Origin: Gari tellinella | Taxonomy: Eukaryota; Mollusca; Bivalvia; Cardiida; Psammobiidae | Assembly: GCA_922989275.2 (NCBI GenBank) | Contig: OV277868.1 | Coordinates: 16,798,291 to 16,862,290 of the forward strand | Reading direction: 5' to 3' | Length of the DNA stretch: 64,000 bases | Shown here: piece after piece, positions 52,903 through 63,620 of the stretch | Layout: the number at the start of each line of letters is the position of its first letter | Numbering within the stretch: position 1 is the stretch's first letter | The notes under the pieces: model-generated | What the model saw: only the letters and a program-made list of their open reading frames with translations | The model's database searches: none | What the model was told of the DNA's origin: nothing | Made by a program: the position numbers and the translations under genes

Positions 52903-53459
52903 TGCCTGCGCTACTGAGGTAAAACACCAAATCCAACCATATAAAGAATTTACTCTGTTTTCCGTCATATTGTAGGTTCAAACAGAATCAAAGTAAATCA
53001 GAAAGCTTCAAGGGGGGAGGGCTTTAGTCTTTACTTTCAATCGGTTCTAAGCAATATTGTATCCCCAAACCTTGACACGTGACTTATCTAACCCTTTATC
53101 CCATACTCGTATCAACATTTATATCAATTTACTAGTATCTCCGGACAATCTGGCAACACTCTTAACCTGAGAAATACAATTCTAACACTTTTTAGCAGAC
53201 GTAATGTTTTTTCCTTATAACAATTGCCTTCATTCGTTTGGCAAATCAACTAAGATCGAAAAATGTCAGTTTCGTTTAGCTCTTAGAATGCCGAGAAATA
53301 CCTTTGTCGGCAACAGATGTCGTCTGATTTAGTTCTAAAAATAGAAACATCTAAAATTCCTTTCAAAATGTTGTCAGAACAACGAATAGTTTGGATCCTG
53401 ATGAGACGCTGCATTATGTAAATTTCGCATTTGGTGATACTTACATGATGGTGGTTTAA

Positions 53460-53698
53460 CCCATGCAGCGGCAAAATAATACTAAAGATTTTTACCCCTT
53501 CACCGCTATTTAATATTGATGTCTGCAAATCGTTTTATAGTAAGGTTTAGCGTGCCTTAGACATATCGATACGAGTGTCAAATAGTTTCTACCCTGATAT
53601 GATGTCACATGACAGGGCGCCTGATGTAAATCCAAACAATATGACAATCGTATCACTATTTTACGGACAAAATAAGAGCAAATTACAGACAACTTTAA
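53460..53698. mobile_element. MITE-H, degraded (copy 2)
   Basis: Counterpart of 40448-40705. TTTACCCCTTCACCGC left, GTCACATGACAGGGCGCC in the hairpin position. Confidence 0.55.
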
Positions 53699-53915
53699 CC
53701 GCCTCATTTTCCGCGAGCTTTTTACCCCATCAACATTTCATTGTCGTCAGCTACATACTTGTTGTTTGCAAGACACGTTCAACTTTGAGTCAAAGTTAGA
53801 TTTAAGGTTGTATGACTTAAAAACATTTTATAAAAAGTGTCACGCGGCGTCTGATCAGGACCCAAACTGTTTGCAAACGCGCTTCAAAGCGTCACTGAGA
53901 GTGAAAGGGTTAAGG
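53699..53915. mobile_element. MITE-H, opening hairpin arm lost (copy 2)
   Basis: Runs from CCGCCTCATTTTCCGCGAGC to GAGTGAAAGGG then TTAA. GTGTCACGCGGCGTCTGATC shows that the arm up to the apex is deleted, whereas copy 1 (40710-40942) is whole. Confidence 0.65.
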
Positions 53916-54335
53916 ACCCGAAAGTACAAATGTACTAGAGAAGGAGGTCATTGCCATTACCTCGAATAATTTATAAACACAGCAGAGATCGAGAAATGTC
54001 GGTTTCGTTTAAATCTTGGAATTAGTATTTGTCTTAAATTTCAGTTTCGTGACTTAAAATTGGCAGGCAATGCCCTTCAATTCCTTACAGCGGTGGTTAT
54101 TTCGGAAAGCTTATAATTAAATAATTTTGTGCGAATCTTTCTGTACAGACAAAACACTGAATAGAAAAGGGTGTTTTATGGTTTTATTATCTTTTTGTGT
54201 TTGGAGGTGTTATATTTGGGCAAAGCATGCGTCTGGCACCTGTGTTTATGTCTAGTGAACTATAAAGTATATGTTCTGTTCTGTTTTGTCATTGAGAACG
54301 ATAAACATATCCTTATTTCAACGATTGCTGCTGTT

Positions 54336-54533
54336 CCCCTGCTTAAAATTGTCGTCTACTTTTTTCTGAAAGTTACATACATGTAGTGGACATTTTGAAG
54401 AAAAAAAACCCACCAAATTACGTGTGACAAACAGCTTGAAGTCAATTTCCTTCCCTATAACGACTCCCTCCCAACAATGCACATAACGTTTGTCTCCCAT
54501 TGGGTGTCGTTGTAGAGAGGGGGCGCTGTATAT
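54336..54533 (-). mobile_element. MITE-E fragment (copy 2)
   Basis: Counterpart of 41366-41600; ends AGAGGGGGCGCTG then TA. It has an internal deletion of about 40 bp at its left side relative to copy 1. Confidence 0.6.
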
Positions 54534-54599
54534 ATGCTTCGAAGCCCTTATTGCATTTTAGCATGATGAATATAGTATGCGTCTGGACTATTTGAAGTA

Positions 54600-55963
54600 C
54601 AGTGCTCCTTTCCTACAGCGGTCTAAACAACGATTCCTTCCTTAAAACAACGCTAACGCCTTTCTCCAAACAAGACAGTTATATCTAACGTTTTTAATGC
54701 TCAGCTATCGTCTGCTTAAAGTTGTCTTTGGCTAATATTGTCAAAGTTACGTATCGAACTTTTGACAAAAGAACAAATAACAATATAAAGAATACATAAG
54801 AAGAGTTACGCGTGATCTCAGTTCAAACTGTTTGCAAATGTACTATAAGGCTATAAATGTTCCCTCCCTATAACAATTCCCTCCGAAAAAAACAAAGTAT
54901 TTGTCTCCCATTTAGAATTATTGTATATATCCTGGTTCACCCAATTACCGGTGATCTAAGGATTCTTCTGACTATTTCTTATCAAATAATATGTTTTTTA
55001 ACTCAAAAGGATATTAAACATATAAAGTAAACATTTCTTTATGACTTTCAGCTTCAATATATAAATACAACCATAATTTGACATAAAATAATCATGGTCA
55101 ACCGTAGCGAGTGTGCCGCCATGTTTGTTTGGCTACTCGTCCTATTATCGGTGATAAGGTAAAATGACACCCGGAATATTTTTCAGGTATCGGCTTGAAC
55201 TTCTATCGAATATTATTAAGAGGGCTATCTGTAAACACAATTTTTAACTGAAATATTGTAATATTTTCCGTCACATTTTTTCACAGTAGGGGCAATGGAA
55301 TATGTCACCTCTGCAAAGAACTCGAATTTTTGAACAATATTTTAAAAGTGTCCAATGCTGACATACATCGCACTGAGCACAATTTACTTTATCTATTGTG
55401 AACTTTTTTTTATCTTGTTGGAGGAAAAGGAAATCTAAAGAAACAATATCAGACCATTTTTCAATGAATGGCCTTTACTGGAATATTAGATCTGTCAATA
55501 TTAAAATGAGACCAAAACAAACAAAAAAAGCTTGGAAAACATTTTTTTCCTCATAGATAAGATCGAGCTTATTTTATTGTTTATCAGTATTGGTCAGAAG
55601 TTTATGCCAGTAAGAAGCCTTACAAATCCATCGCGTGACGTCACGGCCACACCCCTTAGTCAACAGAATTTTTGTAGTGAATTAAATCATTGGATATATT
55701 GAAAATATGACCATACATATAGGTTAATTGGTTTTATATGGGGGAAAATTTTTTTTTTCTTCTGGAATTCATTAAAAATGCACAATTTCCCTCAGAAAAG
55801 ACATTTTTCGCTTTATACACATTAGTCTTGAGTAGCAGCCGAAATATAGACGGAAGCTACGATCTGACACATGTGCGTAGCGGCGCTATGCGGAATACTC
55901 GGAAATCACCGGTAATAGGATGTCCACGGTAAACGGGTCAATAGCGATATAGAGAGAGTACTG
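54600..55963 (-). mobile_element. MITE-E split by a 1 kb TIR element (copy 2)
   Basis: CAGTGCTCCTTTCC left (TA at 54598-54599) and AGAGAGTACTG right (TA at 55964). The same E element in copy 1 (41679-42029) is uninterrupted. Confidence 0.8.
54931..55946 (-). mobile_element. Unclassified 1 kb element with imperfect inverted ends and a PHD-like remnant
   Basis: Absent from copy 1. The left end CCTGGTTCACCCAATTACCG pairs imperfectly with the complement of the right end (TTGACCCGTTTACCG). ATTACCGGTGAT also recurs inside both ends. On the minus strand 55471-55271 a 66-codon frame contains a cysteine cluster (NCAQCDVCQHWTLLKYC ... GDIFHCPYC) resembling the second half of a PHD-type zinc finger. 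It has no ATG and is preceded by a splice-acceptor-like TTGTTTCTTTAG. A captured exon or a decayed transposon protein are both possible. Confidence 0.5.
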
Positions 55964-56142
55964 TATGAGGCAATTCTCAGATTTTACGCCGAGGTATTTA
56001 ACAGTTAAAGCTACAAGGGCTATCAGTTTCTAATCATTCATTTTGCTTTTACTATTCCCAGGATATGCTTGTTTTTCTACATTAAATAATCTAATGCTGT
56101 CAACGGGAAAAGTTAGAATTCAAGAATTCAAGACATCAAAAT

Positions 56143-56397
56143 ACAGTGGGGACCCGGAAGACGTAATCATTTCCCGTTTAAACGCAAACGAAACGCAAAC
56201 GCATTGAAATGAAACGGAGAAAATTACAACTTGTTGACAATTCTGACTCTTTTTTTTAAACCTGAGTGGCAAACAGTTTTGAGCCTTATCAGACGCCGGG
56301 TTACCCGGCGTCTGATATGGCTCTAAACTGTTTGCAATGGAAATAATAGTTTTAGAGTAAACACGTTTATTGCGAAAACATAATGTATTTTCAACTG
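56143..56397. mobile_element. MITE-A (copy 2)
   Basis: CAGTGGGGACCCGGAAGACG left (a short insertion relative to copy 1), TTTTCAACTG right. Hairpin 1 at about 56270-56336 with a perfect GCCGGGTTACCCGGC apex. Confidence 0.85.
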
Positions 56398-56544
56398 AAC
56401 AGATAGATTACTTCTACCAATTAGACAGGGGTATAACCAGATGATGTTGTGACTAAAATAGAATTACTTTTACAGTATAGAGATGTCATCCTTTTCCAAT
56501 AAAAGTGCTTTTGCTAGAAATCTTTTAATAATCAAATTATACGG

Positions 56545-56765
56545 CAGATATTTACCCCTTCATTGCTTTATTGTCGTCTGCTTTAGTATTGTTGTCTTAA
56601 AGGCACGTTTCAAAGTTAGAGTTATTGTTGTATGACTTACATGTAATAAATATCGATAAGAGTGTCAAACAGCTTGGGTCCTGATCAGACGCCGCGTTAC
56701 GCGGCGACTGATTAGGACTCAAACTGTTTGCAAACGCGCTTTAAGGTGTCATTGAGAGTGAAAGG
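56545..56765. mobile_element. MITE-H, full hairpin (copy 2)
   Basis: TTACCCCTTCATTGC left, TTGTCGTCTGC, hairpin 1 at about 56664-56730 (apex GCCGCGTTACGCGGC), GCGCTTTAAGGTGTCATTGA and GAGTGAAAGGG right. Confidence 0.75.
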
Positions 56766-57254
56766 GTAAAGTGGACACTGTTTGCTATTCATATTCAAAA
56801 TTTATCATAAACATTTTCAAAAGTTCGTACTTCTCTTCAATTCATTGCTTCGCGTTAATTATTTAAGGTTTAAATGTTAACGTTCTCACCGCTGTTCTCA
56901 CCGCTGTTGAATAAAAAAACGTTGTGTTATTTATTTGTAATGTTCCGAAATTATATATGCATTGACGTGACTGATTTGTTTCATTCTTGAATAGTCTTTT
57001 TGCCGTTTTTCTTATAAAGACGTGACATGCAAGCGAATACATATAGCAAATTGCCTGCAGTTATGACATGCATAATGCGTGACACCAACACATTAACAGT
57101 GATTGCGAGGCTGAGGTTTTCTCAAATTTAATCGAAAGATCATGTTTAAACGGCCCTGTTCACCATTAGTTTGCTACTCGCCGACTTAATTTTGAAAACT
57201 GTTTACAAAATACATGTATCTGACTCTTATCCTCTCGATCGCGGGTTTATCCTG

Positions 57255-57442
57255 AATTTGCAAACAGTTTGGATCCAGATCAGATGCCGCGTCACGCGGC
57301 GACGCGGCGTCTGATCTGGATCAAAACTGTTTGACACTCGTCCTTAAGCCTTCGGTTTAATTTTCAATTACAACTGTATTAATCTTAAATTGAATATTTG
57401 TGACAGACGATAAATTCGAAGCAGACGATATTACGACAGGAT
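57255..57442. mobile_element. Hairpin-1 MITE with duplicated apex
   Basis: Arms at about 57257-57330. The apex reads GCCGCGTCACGCGGCGACGCGGCGTC, in which GCGGCG is repeated, as if the hairpin tip were copied. GACAGACGATAAATTC and AGCAGACGATATTACG follow. It begins where duplication homology ends. Confidence 0.6.
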
Positions 57443-57615
57443 AACTGTTAAAGCCGCATTGTGTTTTTGAGAAACCTGCATAATACGGTTGTTTGGGGTC
57501 CCATTTGAACTACGTGGGACGTGATTCGCTGTTTAAATTTTATTTATAATATTTTGGTGCTGCACAAATTAAAAAGCCTCCCTTGTGAATGGAAAGAAGG
57601 ACAACTATGTAAATA

Positions 57616-57814
57616 CAGCGCTCCAGATAACGGAAGTATTTCGAAAACTAAAATCTTTATTTCTGCTTTTAAACCCAATGTTGTCATACTCATTAAAATT
57701 GTCTCAAAGAGACGGTTTAATCAGTAGTAGACCATAGCATTCGGTGCTGAAATGAGTGAGAAAATGTTAGATTAGTTCAGATTACTCTCGCTTACATCTA
57801 TAGCTGGAGCACTG
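57616..57814. mobile_element. MITE-K in inverted partner segment
   Basis: CAGCGCTCCAGATAACGG left, TAGCTGGAGCACTG right; GTCTCAAAGAGACGG near the middle. No target duplication can be seen. Confidence 0.7.
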
Positions 57815-57835
57815 AAAATGACCCTGTTAACACTT

Positions 57836-58024
57836 ATTCTGCTGCACAGACGTCTGCTTTGACATTGTCGTCTGCAAAATGTGTTCAGTTTAGATTTATG
57901 CATTGTTTTAATTAAACAAACCTTAGGACGAGTGTCAAACAGTTTGGATCTAGATGAGACGCCGCGTTACGCGGCGTCTTTTTAGATTCAAATAGTTTGT
58001 AAACTCCGTAAAGTGAGGCACGGG
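57836..58024. mobile_element. TTAA-bounded hairpin-1 MITE, full hairpin
   Basis: TTAACACTTATTCTGC left, GCACGGGG then TTAA right. Hairpin 1 at about 57937-58000 with the apex GCCGCGTTACGCGGC. Confidence 0.7.
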
Positions 58025-58119
58025 GTTAAACACTATGAGATCCAATAACAACGTGTACATAATTATTCACGGTGGGTAAACGATTAAAACAAACTACGGA
58101 GAATCTATACCTTGAGCTT

Positions 58120-59370
58120 GCTGAAAATGACTGTTTCAGCCTTGTCCGCTCTCTAACTCAAACACTTCTTTTTGGATCTTCACCAAACTTGCTACAAATG
58201 TATATTAGTATAGAATCTAGGTCAGGTTCAATAACTAGCAAAATCGCATAAGGCATGTCTGATTTATTGCCCTTGAATAATTAAAAATGACTGTTTCAGC
58301 ATTTTCTCCTCTCTAACACAAACACTTTTCATTGGATCTTCACCAAACTTGCTGACAACGTGTATTGGTATTAAATCTAGGTCAAGGAAAAAAATCGAAT
58401 ACAGTTGAATGAAAATCCTTCAAGAGGTAAAGGAGAAATGGAGTGGTCATTTATTACTTAACTTATTACCAACACGGCTAAGATGAAGCACATGCAACCA
58501 TTGACCAAATATTTGGCTAAAAATAGAATAAAAACTGGTCCTTTTACAGAGTGGACAGGGCAAAAATAAGGATAAAATAGCAAAATTTTAGTCATTTAAG
58601 GGCAATAACTCCAACATACCTTGTGCGATTTTGGTAGTTAAGATGATTGACATAGATTTAATATTAATAAACATTTTCAACAAGTTTGGTGAATATCTGA
58701 TAAAAATTGTATGTGTTAGAAAGCGAAAAATGCTGAAACAGTCATTTTTTAATACATAAAGGGCAAAAACTCAGATATGCCACATGCGATTTTTGTAATA
58801 ATCAAACTAGACCTAAATTTTATATAATTAAACATTTTCAGCAAGTGAATATCCGATAAAAACTGTATGTGTTAGAGTGCAAAAATGACTGAACCAGTCA
58901 TTTTATTTCAATAAACAGACAATAACTCAGATAAACCTTATGTGATTTTAGTAGTAATCAAACTAAACCTTGATATTATATCAATAAACAATTTCAGCAA
59001 GTTTGGTGAAGATCAAATAAAACGTATTTGTGTTAGAGAGCAGAAATTGCTGAAAACAGTAATTTTTAATACATAAAGGACAAAAACTCAGATATGCCAC
59101 ATGCGATTTTAGTAATAATCAAACTAGACCTAAATTTTATATGAATAAATATTTTCAGCATGTTTGGTGAATATCCGATAAAAGCTGTTTGTTTTAGAGC
59201 GCAAAAATGACTGAAACAGTGTTTTTTTATTAATTAACAGGCAAACAACTCAGATAAACCTTATGTGATTTTAGTAGTAATCAAAATAAACCTTGATTTT
59301 ATATCAATGAACATATTCAGCAAGTTTGTGGAAGATCGGATAAAAAATATTTGAGTTTAGAGAGCGGACA
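58120..59370 (+). repeat. Array of about 160-bp diverged tandem units
   Basis: The phrase CAGTCATTTTT or a close variant recurs near 58739, 58898, 59060 and 59217, spacing 157-162 bp. Each unit repeats ACTCAGATATGCC, GCGATTTT and TTTTCAGCAAGTTTGGTGAA-like text. No coding potential. Confidence 0.85.
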
Positions 59371-59850
59371 AAAAAGTGTGTTAGTCTAACTGACTGATGG
59401 ATGGACGGGCGGAGGTAGATACGGTTGCCCCCAGTGAAGTTGAATTCGGCTGTATCACGTGATACTAAGCCGTGTGGTAATGTTTATGTCAGACGTTCTA
59501 TTTTCGGTTTGTTATGATTTTAAATCGCCCTTTTTGGTGATTTAGGTCCGTCTTCATCATTTATAGATCAGTTTGGCCCATAAGAATGTTCAAACATTAT
59601 TATTAACCGTTATTGTATTTCAGGCATTAAGAAAAGGTCTGAAAACACAATGGGACTTTAAAAGTACACATGTCAGTCTGTTGCCACACACATGTATGAT
59701 TTCTCAATTTAGAGAAAGACGTTGTTCCTTCCTAAATACAAACGTTTATGCTAAAGTAATTATGTCAATTGCTATAACAATGTAGAACGAGATAAGACGA
59801 CGAGGAACACTACGTCTGACCAGGCTTTACAGATATCCGGTTTAAATTGT
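59371..59850. other. No gene recognised
   Basis: GATGGATGGACGGGCGGAGG near 59395 is a short low-complexity patch. The rest is unassigned. Confidence 0.4.
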
Positions 59851-59854
59851 ACTG

Positions 59855-59935
59855 TGTCCAGTCTTTCCCACTTAAAACGCGTTTTACGTTAAATCATTTA
59901 TTTCCGCTGCAAACAGTTTGGGCCTAAGTAATACA
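59855..59935. mobile_element. MITE-A left-arm fragment
   Basis: CCAGTCTTTCCCACTTAAAA, CGCGTTTTACGTTAAATC, GCTGCAAACAGTTTGGGCC, then no closing arm. Confidence 0.55.
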
Positions 59936-60109
59936 GTAGTCACTTGGTGATAAATCATCCCATTTAACAATGCCACATTATACACAGTTCTACATATAGC
60001 TGATGAAACGAGGTCAGGTACATTGGCTTTCACAATAACAATACAAATATATAAAGTGCAGAGGTCCTAATTTACAAATCAAATATAGATTTCGTACATA
60101 TATCTGCTA

Positions 60110-60185
60110 AAGTAAGATGAAAGTACTGTAAACTGCGCTAGGAGCGTTATGTTTTACTCTTATCCTGTTTTAAGCTACCACCGTC
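60110..60185. mobile_element. MITE-D hairpin fragment
   Basis: GTAAGATGAAAGTACTGTAA and TTACTCTTATCCTGTTTTAA around the apex GCGCTAGGAGCG. No family ends remain. Confidence 0.5.
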
Positions 60186-60521
60186 GTTAAAACCGTGTCT
60201 TTGTCAGACTACAGTCTGATATATCGTAATATCCGATATATCGTAATATCAGAGTATTACTGTGCATTGAGATAAATATGGCATACATTCAACCGTAAAT
60301 ACCCGTTTCTGTTAGTAGAAGAAGAATGTTACCAATTTAACCTGACAGATTATGGTCCAAAGTATGGATTTTCTAAATACGTACTTCAGTATTCAAAGCT
60401 CGGTAATAAAAGTTTCACTGGATCAATTAAGTCCTTTCAGCGGGCAATTTTAACTCATCTAACCCGAGCGACAGGTATACGCATCTTTAAAAACAAAACA
60501 CATGTGACTGGTATATTTATA

Positions 60522-60615
60522 TTATGCAAACAGTGCAGACCTATGCAAACAGTACATACCCTCATCAGAGGACTCCTTAAGGATCCCTCTGATCAAGGTA
60601 TGTTAAACATTCTTT
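60522..60615. mobile_element. MITE-C hairpin fragment
   Basis: ATGCAAACAGTACATACCCT, apex GGACTCCTTAAGGATCCC, GATCAAGGTATGTTAAAC; ATGCAAACAGTGCAGACC just before it is a second, unpaired arm. Confidence 0.6.
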
Positions 60616-60775
60616 AATATGTTGCAGAGGGTTAAACCGTTGGTGTTTTATACAATGGTACGGTTTACACTTAAACCAGGCATCGGTCTGTATGTAGGAA
60701 GGATTAATTATGCAGAATCTTAAATGTCTCTACGCCTTTGTTTTGATAGAATAAAAGCCACATTAAACTCTAATA

Positions 60776-61033
60776 CAATGGCGATGTTATTCTCAGTTCC
60801 CGCTTAATCGCAAACGAAACGCAAAAACAAAGCTTTAAAATGTAGAAAGAGTCTGGTTTTAGAAATTTCAAAAGATTCATTTCAATCTCAGTGGCAAACG
60901 GTGTTGAGCCTGATCAGACACCGGGTTACCCGGCGTCTGACCTGGCTCCAAAATGTTTGCAATGGAAATTAGCGTTTTAGCGTAAACGTGTTTATTGGGA
61001 AAGAATACATGTAACGTAACGGCTTCTCCACTG
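60776..61033. mobile_element. MITE-A, complete
   Basis: TA at 60774-60775 and 61034-61035. CAATGGCGATGTTATTC left, GGCTTCTCCACTG right. Hairpin 1 at about 60894-60960 (apex ACCGGGTTACCCGGC). Confidence 0.85.
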
Positions 61034-61051
61034 TATGAGCAACATACTTAA

Positions 61052-61272
61052 CCCATTTACGCCCAGTGGATTCTTCCATGTTTATATATTGGATTAGTCA
61101 ATTTTTAATCAAAGGGATGCCTGATCAAAATTTTCATCTTTAATTTGTTTTATATTGAAATTCCTATCAGCAAACAGTGTAGACTCTGATCAGACGCCGC
61201 AAAATGCGGCGTCTGATCAGTGTCTACACTGTTTGCCTATGTCCCATATATGGGATGGTGGGCACAAATGGG
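61052..61272. mobile_element. MITE-G, complete, minus orientation
   Basis: TTAA at 61048-61051; right flank TTGA. CCCATTTACGCCCAGTGG left, GGGCACAAATGGG right. Hairpin at about 61168-61235 is nearly perfect (apex GCCGCAAAATGCGGC). Confidence 0.85.
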
Positions 61273-61320
61273 TTGAATATACTTGAATGGTCAGAGTTTC
61301 AGAAATGTACATATTAAGAA

Positions 61321-61838
61321 GATGAGAAGACACTGTTTTTCCCTTTTTAGCAAACGCGATACGAAAAAGGTAGAAAGTAACAGATTACAATGTTCCCGCT
61401 CCACAACAACATATTAGGAAACAAAGAGTGTGTGAGTCGTTCGGAGAAAGTTGTTATAGGGAGGGAAAATGAATCCCCTTAGAATACATGTACTGAGCAC
61501 GACTCGGTTTACATTTGCAAACAGTTTGATCTTACGTGTCATTATATTTCTTCTTTCAAATTGTCCTATTCGTAACTTTGAGATATATGTAGCAATCGAA
61601 AATTTAAAGCTATCGATATTGCAGCAGATAAGATATAACTGTCGTATTTTGGGGAACATACGCAATCGTTGTTTAAAGCCGAGACTCGTTGATATAGTCG
61701 ATAAATCGTGATCAGAGAGGCAAACAGTCTGAAGCATAGTTACTCTAATCTGGTACCCAAATGTTTGAAGTTGTCTATGGGTTTTAGCATATACGTACTC
61801 GTTTATTGGGAATAAAACATGTCGTTTCTATACTGTTT
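61321..61838. mobile_element. MITE-A interrupted by MITE-E
   Basis: Left A part 61321-61387 (GATGAGAAGACACTG, AGCAAACGCGATACG). The E part at about 61388-61690 has TTCCCGCTCCACAACAAC, GTCGTTCGGAGAAAGTTG, GATATTGCAGCAGATAAG. The A right part resumes near 61714 with GAGAGGCAAACAGTCTGAAG and ends TTTCTATACTG. E boundaries are approximate. Confidence 0.55.
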
Positions 61839-62069
61839 TATGAAAATATTCAATCCGACAGGCGTTTTTTTCGATCTGAATCATGAATAAGCCTTGAAGG
61901 ATTAAATAAAGAAGAAGAAAACAATGCCATCACTTTGTCCATATAAAGCACCTCTGGGGACCCATATTTCAGTCAGTATCGCTTAAGCTGCTTTTAAGAG
62001 CATGTACAAATGGGGTTTGCATTTATGTTAAAAGCTTGCGAGATGAAAGCATTTTGAAATTAAAGCAGA
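61839..62069. other. No gene recognised
   Basis: Spacer with no recognisable feature. Confidence 0.3.
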
Positions 62070-62330
62070 AAAATCTACTTGTTTTTAAAAAACATGTGTC
62101 TTTAGCGATATAAATGAGTCTTTGCTGATCTGTCGATAAATCGTATTTTAATCTTTTATCCAATAGATGCCCACTTTTAAAAACATGTCATCACTAAAAG
62201 TTTCAGTCATTTCGTGAAATTTTTATTGAGCTCTGCGGTTGGATTCGAGCCCGGGACCCGGCATGCGGCGACAAAAAAGCAAAATAATACAATCTCTTAG
62301 CCCCCTGAGCCAGTCGGACTATTCATACAT
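62070..62330 (-). mobile_element. tRNA-derived SINE candidate, different from the duplicated one
   Basis: On the minus strand, A box TGGCTCAGGGGG (about 62300-62311) and B-box-like GGGCTCGAATCC (about 62241-62252), roughly 60 bp apart. The body contains AATAAAAATTTCACGAAATG. There is no good acceptor stem, so a functional tRNA gene is unlikely. Confidence 0.55.
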
Positions 62331-62760
62331 CACTTTGTTTTCATTTTTGCAAATACACCATCTGATTGCGAGTAGCTTTAAGCTATAAATACGAATTTAG
62401 CAGTGTAGCACGAACCAGTCAGAACACACGACGTGACGTAAAGCATTGGGACAGTGATTCAAGTCATCCAACAATCAATACGTTATAAATGTTTCTCTGA
62501 CGATTCTAGCACGTCTGTAACCAGTGATAGACGTCATTTTAGACTTTAAAATACTACAAATTTCTGCAAAGAATAACAATAATGTTCAACATTAAAATAA
62601 ACGACAAGTTGCTTCCGACAATTCATTATTTTAGGGTCAGTGTCTTGAACAATGACTCTGTGAATATCCTAGACTAATTAATCTGAGTTGTGTTCTGATA
62701 GAGTTCCGGTTCAGAAATGTTATCACGTACTATCTTCCATAGGGATCGACAGTACACCAG
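62331..62760. other. No gene recognised
   Basis: No repeat or exon can be supported. Confidence 0.35.
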
Positions 62761-62764
62761 CGGC

Positions 62765-62930
62765 GAAACCTTGATTACCTTTACAAACAGTTAAGATCCA
62801 GATTAGATGCTGCGTTACGCACCAAGATCCAATTAGTTTGGCTCACTGGTACTTTTACGAAAATTTAAAAACAATTTATTCTTAGAATAGTAGCAGACGT
62901 GACTTGTTGCAGACAACAATATTAATTAGA
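62765..62930. mobile_element. Hairpin-1 MITE remnant
   Basis: TACAAACAGTTAAGATCCAG, AGATGCTGCGTTACGC, AGATCCAATTAGTTTGGC; then GCAGACGTGACTTGTTGCAG. No ends. Confidence 0.5.
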
Positions 62931-62952
62931 GTACAGAGAGTGTATCTGGGTA

Positions 62953-63397
62953 CAGTGGGGGGAAATGCTATTATTTCCCAAAAGCGCGTTTACGATAAAA
63001 CTCTTATTTCCATTGCGAACTGTTAACCCTTTCCCTCATAGAAGCGCCTTTTAGCATATTTGATTTATTCCTCCACTGCAAAAAATAGTTCCAATTTATA
63101 CAATCTTGAAAATGAACCATAATAAACAAATTCTAAATCCTAGCAGATGATAGCTTAAAGCAGGCAGCAAGTAAAGCAGAATGTGCCTTACGGCACATTC
63201 TGCTTTTCTTTCAACCTGCTTTAAGTGGTCAGATGTCTTCAATGCTAGAAATAGGATATCAGGTAAAGGGTTAAGAGCGAGATCAGACGTGAATGAATGG
63301 CTAATAATGTCAAAAAGTTATTATTTTCTACATTTAACTGAAATTGCGTTTGCGTTTCGTTTGGGTTTTATCCGGAAAAAATACGTTTTCTCCACTG
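62953..63397. mobile_element. MITE-A interrupted by a complete MITE-D
   Basis: TA at 62951-62952 and 63398-63399. CAGTGGGGGGAAATGC left, ACGTTTTCTCCACTG right. The hairpin is broken inside its arm (GCGAACTG) by the D element at 63027-63270. Confidence 0.85.
63027..63270. mobile_element. MITE-D, complete, TTAA on both sides, nested in MITE-A
   Basis: TTAA at 63023-63026 and 63271-63274. Ends CCCTTTCCCTCATAG and CAGGTAAAGGG. Hairpin 2 at about 63150-63225 (apex GTGCCTTACGGCAC). This is the clearest D copy in the window. Confidence 0.92.
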
Positions 63398-63400
63398 TAT

Positions 63401-63620
63401 CATGTCCTTCACCTGAATATCTCATGGTAGCAAAATTACAGCTTCATGTCAATTCTAAACTAGATCTATTCATATTAATATGAGTAGCAAACAAGTTGGT
63501 GCCTGATCAGACGATGGGCTACATGTATCCGGTTTCTGATCAGGCTCAAAACTGTTTGCAGTGGACATTATTGTTTAGCGTCAACGCGTTTATTGGGAGC
63601 AAATACAGTTCTCCCCACTG
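63401..63620. mobile_element. MITE-A, left end missing
   Basis: Hairpin 1 at about 63487-63558 with a loose apex (GATGGGCTACATGTATCCGG). Right end TTCTCCCCACTG then TA at 63621. It follows the previous A element almost directly. Confidence 0.7.

Larger units (their letters stand above)
46620..57275 (+). repeat. Tandem segmental duplication, copy 2
   Basis: Direct repeat of 32957 onward, starting GTGTTTGACTACAATACTG. Relative to copy 1 it carries a retrotransposon fragment (49390-50115), a 1 kb TIR element (54931-55946) and a MITE-E (50936-51304). It lacks the MITE-A copies at 36931 and 39023, about 0.8 kb between 39470 and 40257, the 1.3 kb segment at 42515 and the 44300-46240 block. Homology fades near 57275. 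Confidence 0.92.
57448..59370 (+). repeat. Inverted partner of 28441-29657
   Basis: Order on the plus strand: AAAGCCGCATTGTG, MITE-K at 57616-57814, a TTAA-bounded hairpin MITE at 57836-58024, CACTATGAGATCCAATAACA, then a tandem array. The array is longer than in the left arm, which explains the greater length. Confidence 0.85.
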
